Source of the DNA: Brevundimonas sp.
Lineage (GTDB): Bacteria; Pseudomonadota; Alphaproteobacteria; Caulobacterales; Caulobacteraceae
Assembly (NCBI RefSeq): GCF_030704825.1
Contig: NZ_JAUYNX010000003.1
Coordinates: 62,001-126,000, forward strand
Direction of reading: 5' to 3'
Length of the DNA stretch: 64,000 bases
Both the position numbers and the translations under genes were made by a program. This document shows, one piece after another, positions 25,038-33,436 of the stretch (position 1 is the stretch's first letter; each line of letters begins with the position of its first letter). Under the pieces are notes generated by a model that was given only the letters and a program-made list of their open reading frames with translations, made no database searches and was not told where the DNA came from.

Positions 25038-25958
25038 ATGTCGCTGTTCCTCGCCGCCCTGGCGGTCCTGTCGTTGCAGTCCGCCCCGGAAGAGCAGGCC
25101 GCCGCCGCCCTGGACCGGATGCACGCCGCCGCGGCCCGCGCCGACTCCGCCGCCTGGGCCGACAGCCTGGCCCCCGACCTGGTCTGGGTCGGCAACGAGA
25201 CCTCCGAGCGCTGGAACCGCGAGGCCCTCCTGGCCTTCGCCGCCCCGGTGTTCGCCCGCGGCGAGGGCTGGACCTATGCGGCCCGCGAGCGCCACGTGAC
25301 CCTGGCCCCCGACCCCTGCGCCTGCGTGGCCTGGTTCGACGAGGTGCTGGACAGCGCCACCTACGGCACGGCGCGGGGCGAGGGGATGCTGGTCCGCTCC
25401 GGCGACGACTGGCGCGTGCTGCGCTACGCGCTCAGCTATCCGATCCCGAACGACCTCGCCAACGGCATGACGGACGAGATCAAGGCCTTCGAGGCCGCGA
25501 CACCCGTCGTCGACGCCCCCGGCGAGGCCGCCGACACGCCCGAGGAGACCGCCGCCGCCGCGACGCTGGACGCCCTGCACCGGGCGGCCTCGACGGCGGA
25601 CGGCGCGACCTATTTCGACCTGTTAACGCCCGACGCGACCTACATCGGCACCGATGTGACCGAGCGCTGGTCCATCGCCGAATTCCGGTCCTACGCCGAG
25701 CCGTATTTCGCCCGGGGCAAGGGCTGGACCTATACGCCGCGGTCCCGCGCCCTGACCCTCGCGCCGCTGGACTGCCGCTGCGTGGTCTGGTTCGACGAGG
25801 CCCTCGACAGCCAGTCCTACGGCACAAGCCGGGGCACGGGCGTCGTCGTGCGCGGCGAGGACGGCCGCTGGCGGATCGCCCTCTACGCCCTGACCTTCCC
25901 CATTCCCAACGCCCTTGCCCGGGACATGACGGCGCGGATCCGGGCGGCGCAGCAGTAG
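25038..25958 (+). CDS. tandem-duplicated NTF2/SnoaL-like protein
   Basis: 306 residues with a short leader (MSLFLAALAVLSLQSAPEEQ) and two copies of one SnoaL-like domain. Copy 1 (about residues 20-150) has LDRMHAAAARADSAAWADSL, FARGEGWTYAARERH, VAWFDEVLDSATYGTARGEG and SYPIPNDLANGMTDEIKAFE; copy 2 (about 175-306) repeats these as LDALHRAASTADGATYFDLL, FARGKGWTYTPRSRA, VVWFDEALDSQSYGTSRGTG and TFPIPNALARDMTARI. Each contains the conserved C-x-C before V-W-F-D-E. Single-domain homologues are the usual form. Divergent from the ArsR cluster; function unknown. Confidence 0.88.
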   Translation: MSLFLAALAVLSLQSAPEEQAAAALDRMHAAAARADSAAWADSLAPDLVWVGNETSERWNREALLAFAAPVFARGEGWTYAARERHVTLAPDPCACVAWFDEVLDSATYGTARGEGMLVRSGDDWRVLRYALSYPIPNDLANGMTDEIKAFEAATPVVDAPGEAADTPEETAAAATLDALHRAASTADGATYFDLLTPDATYIGTDVTERWSIAEFRSYAEPYFARGKGWTYTPRSRALTLAPLDCRCVVWFDEALDSQSYGTSRGTGVVVRGEDGRWRIALYALTFPIPNALARDMTARIRAAQQ

Positions 25959-26010
25959 GCGAAAAGCGGAACATATAGCCAACTCCGGCCCTGACCGCTA
26001 ACACCGCCGC

Positions 26011-26742
26011 ATGGATTTCACCGACGACGCCTTTGTCCTGTCCGCCCGCGCCCACGGCGACACGGGCGTGGTGGTGGAACTGCTGACCCAGGAACACGGC
26101 CGTCGCGCTGCCTATGTCGCGGGCGGGGCCTCGCGCCGGATGAAGCCCTTCCTGCAGGCGGGGGCCCGGGTCACGGCGGACTACCGCGCCCGCACCTCGG
26201 ACCACCTCGGCTCGGCCCGGCTGGAGCCGGTGGGGGAGGGGCCCAGCGCCCTGTTCGACGACCCCCTGGCCCTCACCGGCCTGGCCGCCGCCGCCGCCGT
26301 GGCGCAGGGGTCGCTGCCCGACCGCGAGCCGCATCCCGGCGCCTTCCTCGCCTTCGAGGCGCTGATGTCCGCCTTCGCCCTGCCGGACGTCTGGCCGGCC
26401 GTCTTCGTGCGTTTCGAGGCGGGGCTGCTGGAGGACCTCGGCTTCGGCCTCGACCTGTCGCGCTGCGCCGTCACCGGGACCATGGACGACCTGGTCTGGG
26501 TCAGCCCGCGCACCGGCCGCGCTGTCGGCCGCGAGGCCGGCGAACCCTATGCCGACAAGCTGCTGACCCTGCCGCCCTTCATGCTCGGCGCCCAGGCGGG
26601 ACTGGGGCAGGGCGATGTGGCGGCCGGCCTCGCCCTGACGGGCCACTTCCTCGAACAGTTCGTTTTCCACCCCCAGAACCGGCCGATCCCGCCCGCGCGG
26701 GTGTGGATGGTGGACAGGCTGCGCGAGCAGGGGCGGCTTTGA
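26011..26742 (+). CDS. recO: DNA repair protein RecO
   Basis: 243 residues. The N-terminal OB fold reads DDAFVLSARAHGDTGVVVEL ... VAGGASRRMKPFLQAGARV, followed by a helical domain with FEAGLLEDLGFGLDLSRCAVTG, the RecO GFGLDLxxCAVTG motif, and no full zinc site. RecO loads RecA on SSB-coated single-stranded DNA with RecR. Length is normal. Expected directly after era in this bacterial group; it is displaced here by the 6.8-kb block. Confidence 0.95.
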   Translation: MDFTDDAFVLSARAHGDTGVVVELLTQEHGRRAAYVAGGASRRMKPFLQAGARVTADYRARTSDHLGSARLEPVGEGPSALFDDPLALTGLAAAAAVAQGSLPDREPHPGAFLAFEALMSAFALPDVWPAVFVRFEAGLLEDLGFGLDLSRCAVTGTMDDLVWVSPRTGRAVGREAGEPYADKLLTLPPFMLGAQAGLGQGDVAAGLALTGHFLEQFVFHPQNRPIPPARVWMVDRLREQGRL

Positions 26743-26797
26743 GCCCGACCTCCGGATCGCTAGAACGGTGTCGCCAACGGACGCCCCGGAGCCCGCG

Positions 26798-27901
26798 ATG
26801 ATCTCGATATCCAGACGCGGCCTGGTCGCCGGAACCGTGGTCGCGGGCGTCGCCGGCGCGGCGGCCGCCCGCGCGGATCCGCACCCTCACGCCGATCTCG
26901 CCCTGACCCGCATCGCCTTCGGCTCGTGCGCCGACTCCGAAAAGCCCCAGCCGATCTGGGATGCGGTGCTGGCGGCCCGGCCGGACCTGTTCATCCTGCT
27001 CGGCGACAACGTCTATCTCGACACCCGCGACCCCGAGGTCATGCGCCGCAAATACGCGGCCCTGGCCGCCCAGCCCGGCTTCCGGCGGCTGAAGGCGACC
27101 ACCCCCATCCTCGCCATCTGGGACGACCACGACTACGGCGAGAACGACGCCGGAGCCGACTATCCGATGAAGGAGGAGTCGCGCCGCCAGTTCCTGGATT
27201 TCTTCGGCGAGCCCGCCGACAGCCCGCGCCGGACCCGCGACGGCATCTACACCTCCCGCGTCTTCGGCCCGCCCGGCCGCCGGGTGCAGGTCATCCTGCC
27301 CGACCTGCGCTGGAACCGCACCCCGCTGCTGCCGCTGGAGCTGGGCGATCAGGATTATGGCGCCTGGGTCGAGCATCGCGCCGCCGAAGGCCTGTCCACC
27401 CCCGGCCCCTACGCCCGCAATCCGGAAGGCGCCGCCACCCAGCTGGGCGAGACCCAGTGGCGCTGGCTGGAGGAACAGCTGTCGGTCCCGGCCGATCTTC
27501 GCCTGTTCGGCTCCAGCCTGCAGGTGGTGGCCGACTTCCCCGGCTGGGAAGCCTGGACCAATTTCGCCCAGGACCATCAGCGTCTGATCGCCGCCATCCG
27601 CGAGCGCCGGGCCGACCGCCTAGTCTGCCTGTCGGGCGACACCCACTACGCCGAGATCTCGCGGCTGGACACCCCCTATCCGCTGTGGGACGTCACCTCG
27701 TCCGGCCTGACCGAGGTCTGGCCCGTCCTGCCGCCCAATGCGCGCCGGGTGGGCGAGGCCTTCCGCGACCGGAATTTCGGCCTGCTGACGATCGCCTGGG
27801 ACGCCGCCCGGCCGACCCTCCTGGCCGAAATCCGCGACGTCTCCGGCGCGGTGCGGCTGGAACAGGCGATCCGGCTCGACGATCTGGTCGTGCGCGGTTG
27901 A
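26798..27901 (+). CDS. exported alkaline phosphatase D-like metallophosphatase
   Basis: 367 residues with a Tat-type leader (MISISRRGLVAGTVVAGVAG). The catalytic domain shows IAFGSCADSEKPQPIW, DLFILLGDNVYLDTRDP, LAIWDDHDYGENDAGADYP and RLVCLSGDTHYAEISRL, the metal-binding motifs of PhoD-like phosphodiesterase/phosphatases. It is shorter than Bacillus PhoD (over 500), as is common for proteobacterial members. ATG at 26798 has GGAG upstream and places the twin arginines properly; GTG at 26768 is less likely. Confidence 0.88.
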   Translation: MISISRRGLVAGTVVAGVAGAAAARADPHPHADLALTRIAFGSCADSEKPQPIWDAVLAARPDLFILLGDNVYLDTRDPEVMRRKYAALAAQPGFRRLKATTPILAIWDDHDYGENDAGADYPMKEESRRQFLDFFGEPADSPRRTRDGIYTSRVFGPPGRRVQVILPDLRWNRTPLLPLELGDQDYGAWVEHRAAEGLSTPGPYARNPEGAATQLGETQWRWLEEQLSVPADLRLFGSSLQVVADFPGWEAWTNFAQDHQRLIAAIRERRADRLVCLSGDTHYAEISRLDTPYPLWDVTSSGLTEVWPVLPPNARRVGEAFRDRNFGLLTIAWDAARPTLLAEIRDVSGAVRLEQAIRLDDLVVRG

Positions 27902-28009
27902 GCGACGGGAGCGCCGGCAACGGCCGAAGCGCCCCCTCAACCTAGCAGTCTTTCCGAAATTGAATTCCGCTAAATCAGTGACTTGACTGATTTTCACTTC
28001 ATTTTACCT

Positions 28010-28028
28010 GGCGCCCTTCCGGGGCGCC
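28010..28028 (+). promoter_or_regulatory. GC-rich hairpin just upstream of the HTH-protein gene
   Basis: GGCGCCC-TTCCG-GGGCGCC forms seven perfect pairs 14 bases before the start at 28042. It is preceded by an AT-rich run that includes TTGACT at 27983. No T-run follows, so a leader hairpin or operator fits better than a terminator. The other bases between 27902 and 28041 show nothing else that I can name. Confidence 0.35.
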
Positions 28029-28041
28029 CGATAATGGCGGG

Positions 28042-28614
28042 ATGACACAGACAGCCTCTCCCCATAGCCGCCGCCCGACCCAGGTCTGGGCCGCCGCCCG
28101 CGCTGACTACGAAGCCGGCGCCTCCCTCCGCATCGTGGCCGAGCGCCATGGCCTCAACATCCGCACCGTCTCGCGCCACGCCCGGGCCGAGCGCTGGAAG
28201 CCCCCCCGCGTCGAGGCGTCCGAGGTCTTCAACGAATACCGCGCCAGGCGCGACTTCTCCCCGGAGGCCTTCCGGCAGATGGTTGCGGTCACCCATGTGG
28301 CGGATGCCGACGAGGAAGCCCTTCTTCTGCGCCCGGACAGCGTCGGCCTGTGCCGTTTCGCCTTCCGCCGCGCGGCTGAATGCGCCAGCGCCAGCGGTCC
28401 CACCGAAGCGATGGCCTGGATCCGGCTGGCGGAGGCCACCTCCCGGCTGCGCCGGAACGTCGATGTCGACGTTCGACCCATGAGCGAGGCCGACTATCGC
28501 CGCATGGCCGCCCTCGGTCGGGAAGAACTGGACGACCATATGAACGCCGTGGAGGCGGCGCCGCCCGACGTCCCGGAGGTGGAAGTGTCCGAAGTGTCCG
28601 AAAGTGTCCCATGA
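28042..28614 (+). CDS. helix-turn-helix protein of unknown function
   Basis: 190 residues. The N-terminal part VWAAARADYEAGASLRIVAE ... HGLNIRTVSRHARAERWK resembles the DNA-binding domain of phage terminase small subunits and related HTH proteins. The middle is helical and charged (FAFRRAAECASASGPTEAMAWIRLAEAT), the tail is acidic with a short repeat EVSEVSES. It lies alone between the phosphatase and parC. Terminase-like origin is only a suggestion: no large terminase or phage gene is near. Codon use matches neighbours. Confidence 0.65.
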   Translation: MTQTASPHSRRPTQVWAAARADYEAGASLRIVAERHGLNIRTVSRHARAERWKPPRVEASEVFNEYRARRDFSPEAFRQMVAVTHVADADEEALLLRPDSVGLCRFAFRRAAECASASGPTEAMAWIRLAEATSRLRRNVDVDVRPMSEADYRRMAALGREELDDHMNAVEAAPPDVPEVEVSEVSESVP

Positions 28615-28634
28615 ATTTTCCCGGGACTCGGACA
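28582..28634 (+). repeat. short direct repeats with an inverted copy at the 3' end of the HTH gene
   Basis: GAAGTGTCC at 28582-28590 and 28591-28599 and GAAAGTGTCC at 28600-28609 encode the EVSEVSES tail. About 15 bases on, GGGACTCGGACAC can pair with TGTCCGA...GTCCC, so a bulged stem of about 12 pairs spans the stop codon. It may act as a 3' processing or attenuation structure ahead of parC. Confidence 0.5.
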
Positions 28635-28676
28635 CATCACTAGACTTCCCCTCCCGGACCAACGATTCGAAGCCCC

Positions 28677-30878
28677 ATGACCGTTCATACCCCGCCGCCG
28701 GAAGGCGGACGCATCGTCGACGAGCCGATGAGCGAGGCGCTGTCGCGCCGTTATCTCGCCTACGCCCTGTCGACCATCACCAACCGCGCCCTGCCGGACG
28801 TGCGCGACGGCTTCAAGCCGGTGCACCGGCGCATCATGTACGCCATGCACCAGATGCGGCTGAACCCGCAGGCGGCGGCGCGGAAGTGCGCCAAGGTCGT
28901 CGGCGAGGTCATGGGCGGCTATCACCCGCACGGCGACGCCTCGATCTATGACGCCCTGGTGCGGTTGGCGCAGGACTTCTCGCAGCGCTATCCGCTGGTC
29001 GACGGTCAGGGCAATTTCGGCAATATCGACGGCGATAACGCCGCGGCCATGCGCTACACTGAGTGCAAGCTGACGCCCGCCGCCGTCCTCCTGATGGAGG
29101 GCATCGACCAGGACTCGGTCGATTTCAAAGCGACCTATGACGATCAGGACGAGGAGCCGATCGTCCTGCCCGCCGGCTTCCCCAATCTGTTGGCCAACGG
29201 TTCGTCGGGCATCGCCGTCGGCATGGCCACCTCGATCCCGCCGCACAATGTCGGCGAACTGATCGACGCCTGTCACCTGCTGCTTGAACGCCCCGACGCC
29301 ACGACGGAAGAACTGGCCGGCATCGTGCCGGGCCCCGACTTCCCGACCGGCGGCGTCGCCGTGGAGGGCCACGCCTCCATCCTCGACGCCTATGAGACCG
29401 GCCGGGGCGGGGTGCGGCTGCGCGCCCGCTGGGAGACCGAGGATCTGGGCCGCGGCGTCTGGCGCATCGTCGTCACCGAGATGCCCTATCAGGTGCAGAA
29501 GTCGAAGCTGATCGCCGACCTCGCCGACCTGATCGAGCACAAGAAGGCCCCGCTGCTGGGCGACGTCCGCGACGAGTCGGCCGAGGACATCCGGCTGGTC
29601 ATCGAGCCCAAGAGCCGCACCGTCGAGCCCGAGGTCCTGATGGAGAGCCTGTTCAAGCTCTCCGACCTGGAAATCCGTTTCCCGATAAACATGAACGTGC
29701 TGGACGCTACGGGCACGCCGCGCGTCATGGGGCTGAAGGCCTGTCTGCAGGCCTTCCTCGATCACCGCCGCGAGGTGCTGGTCCGCCGCGCCGGCTGGCG
29801 CATCGACCGGGTCGAGAAGCGGCTGCACCTGCTGGAAGGCCTGCGGATCGTCTTCCTCAACCTCGACGAGGTCATCCGCATCGTCCGCGAGGAGGAACAG
29901 CCCAAGGCCGTCCTGATCGCCCGGTTCGGCCTCTCGGAGCTCCAGGCCGACTTCATCCTCGACACCCGGCTGCGCCAGCTGGCGCGGATCGAGGAAATGA
30001 CGATCGAGAACGAATACAAGACTTTGTCCGACGAACTTGCGGCGCTGCAGTCGCTGTCGTCCTCGCCGGCCAAGCAATGGAAGCAGGTCGGCAAGGACCT
30101 GGAGGCCGTGCGCAAGGCGCTGGTCTCGCCACGCCGCACCACCATCGCCGAGGCGATCGACAGCGCCGCCTTCGCCTCGGTCGAGGCCTTCATTCCGCGC
30201 GAGGCCATCACCGTCATCCTGTCCGAACGCGGCTGGATCCGCGCCGCGAAAGGCAAGGTCGAGGACCCGTCCGAGCTGAAGTTCAAGGAGGGCGACAGCC
30301 TGGCCTTCCTCGTCCCCGGCTATACGACCGACAAGCTGCTGGTGGCGGCCACCGACGGCCGCATCTTCACCGTCGGCGCCGACAAGCTGGCGTCGGGCCG
30401 CGGCCACGGCGAGCCGCTGCGGCTGATGATCGACCTCGACGAAAAGGCCGGGATCGTGAACCTGCTGATGCACCAGCCGGGCGGAAGGCTGCTGATCGCC
30501 TCGAAGGCCGGCTACGGCTTTATCGCCCCCGAGGACGAACTGCTGGCCCAGAAGCGGGGCGGCAAACAGGTGCTGAACGGCGAGATGCAGGCGGCCCTGC
30601 GCGTCGCCGGCGACCATGTCGCGACCATCGGCGACAACATCAAGACCCTGATCTTCCCGATCGCCGAACTGCCCGAGATGGGCCGCGGCAAGGGGGTGAA
30701 GCTGCAGAACTACAAACAGGGCGGTCTCGCCGACGTCGCCGTCTTCGACGGCGCCCACGGCCCCGAATGGGTCGACGGCGGCGGCCGCCGCCGCAACTGG
30801 CCCGACTGGAAGGACTGGCTGGGCAAACGCGCCGGGGCAGGGCGGCAGGGGCCGCGGGGGCTGAGGAAGTTCAGGTGA
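28677..30878 (+). CDS. parC: DNA topoisomerase IV subunit A
   Basis: 733 residues; catalytic subunit that decatenates chromosomes with ParE. Seen: [20 protein letters not shown], the region [20 protein letters not shown], and the active-site tyrosine in [10 protein letters not shown]; a C-terminal beta-pinwheel follows ([20 protein letters not shown] and similar blades), without a GyrA box. The residue at the position of the quinolone-contacting serine is alanine (HGDASIYD), while the nearby acidic residue is kept. The organisation and length fit alphaproteobacterial ParC rather than GyrA. Confidence 0.94.
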   Translation: MTVHTPPPEGGRIVDEPMSEALSRRYLAYALSTITNRALPDVRDGFKPVHRRIMYAMHQMRLNPQAAARKCAKVVGEVMGGYHPHGDASIYDALVRLAQDFSQRYPLVDGQGNFGNIDGDNAAAMRYTECKLTPAAVLLMEGIDQDSVDFKATYDDQDEEPIVLPAGFPNLLANGSSGIAVGMATSIPPHNVGELIDACHLLLERPDATTEELAGIVPGPDFPTGGVAVEGHASILDAYETGRGGVRLRARWETEDLGRGVWRIVVTEMPYQVQKSKLIADLADLIEHKKAPLLGDVRDESAEDIRLVIEPKSRTVEPEVLMESLFKLSDLEIRFPINMNVLDATGTPRVMGLKACLQAFLDHRREVLVRRAGWRIDRVEKRLHLLEGLRIVFLNLDEVIRIVREEEQPKAVLIARFGLSELQADFILDTRLRQLARIEEMTIENEYKTLSDELAALQSLSSSPAKQWKQVGKDLEAVRKALVSPRRTTIAEAIDSAAFASVEAFIPREAITVILSERGWIRAAKGKVEDPSELKFKEGDSLAFLVPGYTTDKLLVAATDGRIFTVGADKLASGRGHGEPLRLMIDLDEKAGIVNLLMHQPGGRLLIASKAGYGFIAPEDELLAQKRGGKQVLNGEMQAALRVAGDHVATIGDNIKTLIFPIAELPEMGRGKGVKLQNYKQGGLADVAVFDGAHGPEWVDGGGRRRNWPDWKDWLGKRAGAGRQGPRGLRKFR

Positions 30879-30958
30879 CGCCGATTTCACTATCAGGCGG
30901 CGTCCCGGCGCCCGATAATCGCTGAACGGTCGATCATCGACCGACGCTGGAGACCGCA

Positions 30959-31537
30959 ATGTTCGTCACCCTGATCGTCATCGCCGTCATCGTCGCCGTG
31001 GTGCTGTTCGTCATCGTCGGCGCCTACAACAAGCTGGTCGCCCTGGACCAGCGCGCCGACCAGTCGTTCGCCGACATCGACGTGCAGCTGAAGCAGCGCC
31101 AGGACCTGATCCCCAATCTGGTCGAGACGGTGAAGGGCTACGCCTCCCATGAGCGCGCCACCCTCGACGCCGTCACCGCCGCCCGCGCCGCCGCCGCGGG
31201 CGCGACCTCGGTCAACGACAAGGTCCAGGCCGAGAACATGCTGACCGGCGCCCTGGGCCGGCTGTTCGCCGTCGCCGAGGCCTATCCGGACCTCAAGGCC
31301 AACACCAACTTCCTCGAGCTGCAGCGCGAGCTGTCGGACATCGAGAACAAGCTGGCCGCCGCCCGCCGCTTCTTCAACAACGCCGTCAGCGAGTTCAACG
31401 CCGTGCGCCGCCAGTTCCCGACCGTCCTGTTCGCCGCCATGGTCGGCTTCGGCTCCGACAAGCCCTTCTTCGACGTGGGCGAGACGGATCGCGCCGCCAT
31501 GACCGCCGCGCCTCCGACCGTGAGCTTCCAGGCCTAG
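30959..31537 (+). CDS. lemA: LemA-family membrane protein
   Basis: 192 residues. An N-terminal membrane segment (LIVIAVIVAVVLFVIVGAYN) is followed by the coiled helical LemA domain: ALDQRADQSFADIDVQLKQR, DLIPNLVETVKGYASHE, YPDLKANTNFLELQRELSDI, ENKLAAARRFFNNAVSEFN. It is 11 bases ahead of an HtpX-like protease gene; lemA-htpX pairs are common and may work together in membrane-protein quality control, though the LemA function is not settled. Confidence 0.94.
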   Translation: MFVTLIVIAVIVAVVLFVIVGAYNKLVALDQRADQSFADIDVQLKQRQDLIPNLVETVKGYASHERATLDAVTAARAAAAGATSVNDKVQAENMLTGALGRLFAVAEAYPDLKANTNFLELQRELSDIENKLAAARRFFNNAVSEFNAVRRQFPTVLFAAMVGFGSDKPFFDVGETDRAAMTAAPPTVSFQA

Positions 31538-31547
31538 GACCCAGCCC

Positions 31548-32582
31548 ATGGCCGCCGTCGGGCTCCAGACCCATATCTGGGCGAACAACACCCGCTCGGT
31601 CCTGCTGCTGGCCGCCTTTCCCGTCCTGATGATCTTCATCATCTACGGACTGCAGCTGGTCCTGATGGGCTTCGGCTTCCTGCCCGGCACGGGACGCGGA
31701 CTGGGTGACGACATGGCCCTGGCCGCCTCCTGGCTGGGCGGCACCATCCCCCTGGCCTTCGTCGTCGCCGGCATCTGGTTCGCCATCTCCTACTTCGGCA
31801 GCCAGACCATGATCGACATGATGACGGGAGCCCGGAAGGTTGAGAGAAGGTCTGAACCTGACCTGTATAACCTTCTGGAAAATCTCGCGATATCTCGCGG
31901 CTTGCGCACCCCGACCCTGCGGATCATCGAGAGCGACGGCCTGAACGCCTTCGCCACGGGCCTGCACGAGGGCCAGTACAGCATCACCGTCACCCGCGGC
32001 CTGGTGAACACCCTGACCCGCGACGAACTGGAGGCGGTGCTGGCCCACGAGCTCACCCACGTCATCAACAGGGACGTGCGGACCATGGTGATCGCCTCGA
32101 TCTTCGCGGGCATCATCAGCGTGATCGCCGAACTGGTCTTCCGGGGCCTGATCTATTCCCGCGGCGGCGGCCGGCGCGACAACAAGAACGCCCTGCCGCT
32201 GATCCTGATCGGCCTGGCCTTCGCCGCCGTCGGCTTCGCCCTGGCCATCGTCATCCGCATGCTGCTGTCGCGGACCCGGGAGTATGTCGCCGACGCCGGC
32301 GCGGTCGAGCTGACCAAGAACCCCGACGCCATGATCTCGGCCCTGCGCAAGGTCGAGGGCCGGTCGTCGCTCAAGGGGCCGGACGAACTGCAGCAGCTGT
32401 TCCTCGACAACCAGCCGGACGGCGTCGGCCTCGAAGGCCTCTTCGCCAGCCATCCGCCGATCCAGAAGCGTGTGGACGCCCTGGTGAAGTTCGGGGGAGG
32501 GGTCGACCCCGGCCCGTGGAGCGGCGACGCCTTCGCGCCCGGCCCGCCGGCCTATGCGACGTCGGTGCCCGCCGCGGGCTGA
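31548..32582 (+). CDS. M48 metalloprotease, HtpX-like
   Basis: 344 residues. Two N-terminal membrane segments precede MIDMMTGARKV and DLYNLLENLAISRGLRTP; the zinc motif HELTH is in AVLAHELTHVINRD, and the third ligand lies in EYVADAGAVELT. Two further membrane spans separate these. It should degrade misfolded membrane proteins. It is longer at the N-terminus than E. coli HtpX. The last 31 bp overlap the convergent bpt gene. A short stretch of AT-richer codons (about 31840-31900) encodes the conserved DLYNLLENLAISRG motif. Confidence 0.92.
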   Translation: MAAVGLQTHIWANNTRSVLLLAAFPVLMIFIIYGLQLVLMGFGFLPGTGRGLGDDMALAASWLGGTIPLAFVVAGIWFAISYFGSQTMIDMMTGARKVERRSEPDLYNLLENLAISRGLRTPTLRIIESDGLNAFATGLHEGQYSITVTRGLVNTLTRDELEAVLAHELTHVINRDVRTMVIASIFAGIISVIAELVFRGLIYSRGGGRRDNKNALPLILIGLAFAAVGFALAIVIRMLLSRTREYVADAGAVELTKNPDAMISALRKVEGRSSLKGPDELQQLFLDNQPDGVGLEGLFASHPPIQKRVDALVKFGGGVDPGPWSGDAFAPGPPAYATSVPAAG

Positions 32583-33313
32583 TCGACCAGCCGCTCCCAG
32601 CCCAGCCGGGTCAGCTGCTCCATCGGCCGGAAGTCGGCCTTGTAGTCCATCTTCTTCGACCCCCGGACCCAGTAGCCGAGATAGACGAAGGGTAGATTGA
32701 CCGCCGCGGCCTGCCGCACATGGTCCAGGATGGCGAAGCGGCCGAGGCTGCGGGCCTCCATCGTCGGCTCGAAGAAGCTGTAGACCATCGACAGGCCGTC
32801 CCCGAGCAGGTCGGTCAGGCAGACGCCGACCAGATCGCCGGGCCCGCCGTCCGGGGAGGGCAGGCGGTATTCGATCAGATGGGTGCGGACGGCCGTATCC
32901 TCGACCATGGCGACATAGTCGAGCCATCCCATTGCGCTCATGCCGCCGCCGGGGTGGCGGCCGTGAAGGTAGCGGCGCAACAGGTCGAACTGTTCGGTCG
33001 TGGCTTCCGCCTCGACCAGATCCCGCGACAGATCGGCGTTTCGCTTCAGGGTCTTGCGTCGGGACCTTGAGAAGGAGAACTCGCCCACCGGCAGGCGCAC
33101 CGATACGCAGGCGTCGCAGGCTTCGCAGGCCGGGCGGTAGGCGATGTTCTGGCTGCGCCGGAAACCGGCCTGGGTCAGCTCGTCGTTGACGTGGGCCCCC
33201 TCGCTGAACGGCAGGTTGGCGAACACCTTGCGCTCGGTCTGGCCCGGCAGATAGGGGCAGGGGGCCACCGAGGTCATGTAGAAGCGAAGCTGGCGCTGGG
33301 GAACGAAGGTCAC
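32552..33313 (-). CDS. bpt: aspartate/glutamate leucyltransferase (Bpt/Ate1-type)
   Basis: 253 residues; transfers leucine from Leu-tRNA to N-terminal Asp or Glu, feeding the N-end-rule ClpAP pathway. Seen: PCPYLPGQTERKVF, SQNIAYRPACEACDACVSVR (paired cysteines), SRSRRKTLKRNADL, and C-terminal VYSFFEPTMEARSLGRFAIL, VYLGYWVRGSKKMDYKADFR. Both N- and C-terminal Ate1 domains are complete. Convergent with, and overlapping, the protease gene by 31 bp. Confidence 0.95.
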   Translation of the reverse strand: MTFVPQRQLRFYMTSVAPCPYLPGQTERKVFANLPFSEGAHVNDELTQAGFRRSQNIAYRPACEACDACVSVRLPVGEFSFSRSRRKTLKRNADLSRDLVEAEATTEQFDLLRRYLHGRHPGGGMSAMGWLDYVAMVEDTAVRTHLIEYRLPSPDGGPGDLVGVCLTDLLGDGLSMVYSFFEPTMEARSLGRFAILDHVRQAAAVNLPFVYLGYWVRGSKKMDYKADFRPMEQLTRLGWERLVDQPAAGTDVA

Positions 33314-33436
33314 GGCGCTACATCCGCATCCGATTTCGCCGACAGTGGGGCAGCCGTTTCGTCATGGGACGATTTGCGCCCGCGCCGCCTCCCGGGGCAA
33401 GCCCGTTCACCCCACACGGATGTGCGGGGCGGGCGG

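Noticed and set aside
28042..28614. Prophage remnant around the terminase-like HTH gene
   Set aside because: No large terminase, portal, integrase or att-like repeats in the surrounding housekeeping genes.
28494..30959. Open frame of about 820 codons opposite parC
   Set aside because: Antisense shadow of parC; composition follows from complementary codons and no motif is seen.
31835..31905. AT-richer patch with inverted repeats (AGAAGGT/ACCTTCT) inside the HtpX-like gene, first taken for an inserted element
   Set aside because: It encodes the conserved DLYNLLENLAISRG motif in frame, so it is not an insertion; the codon choice alone is weak evidence.
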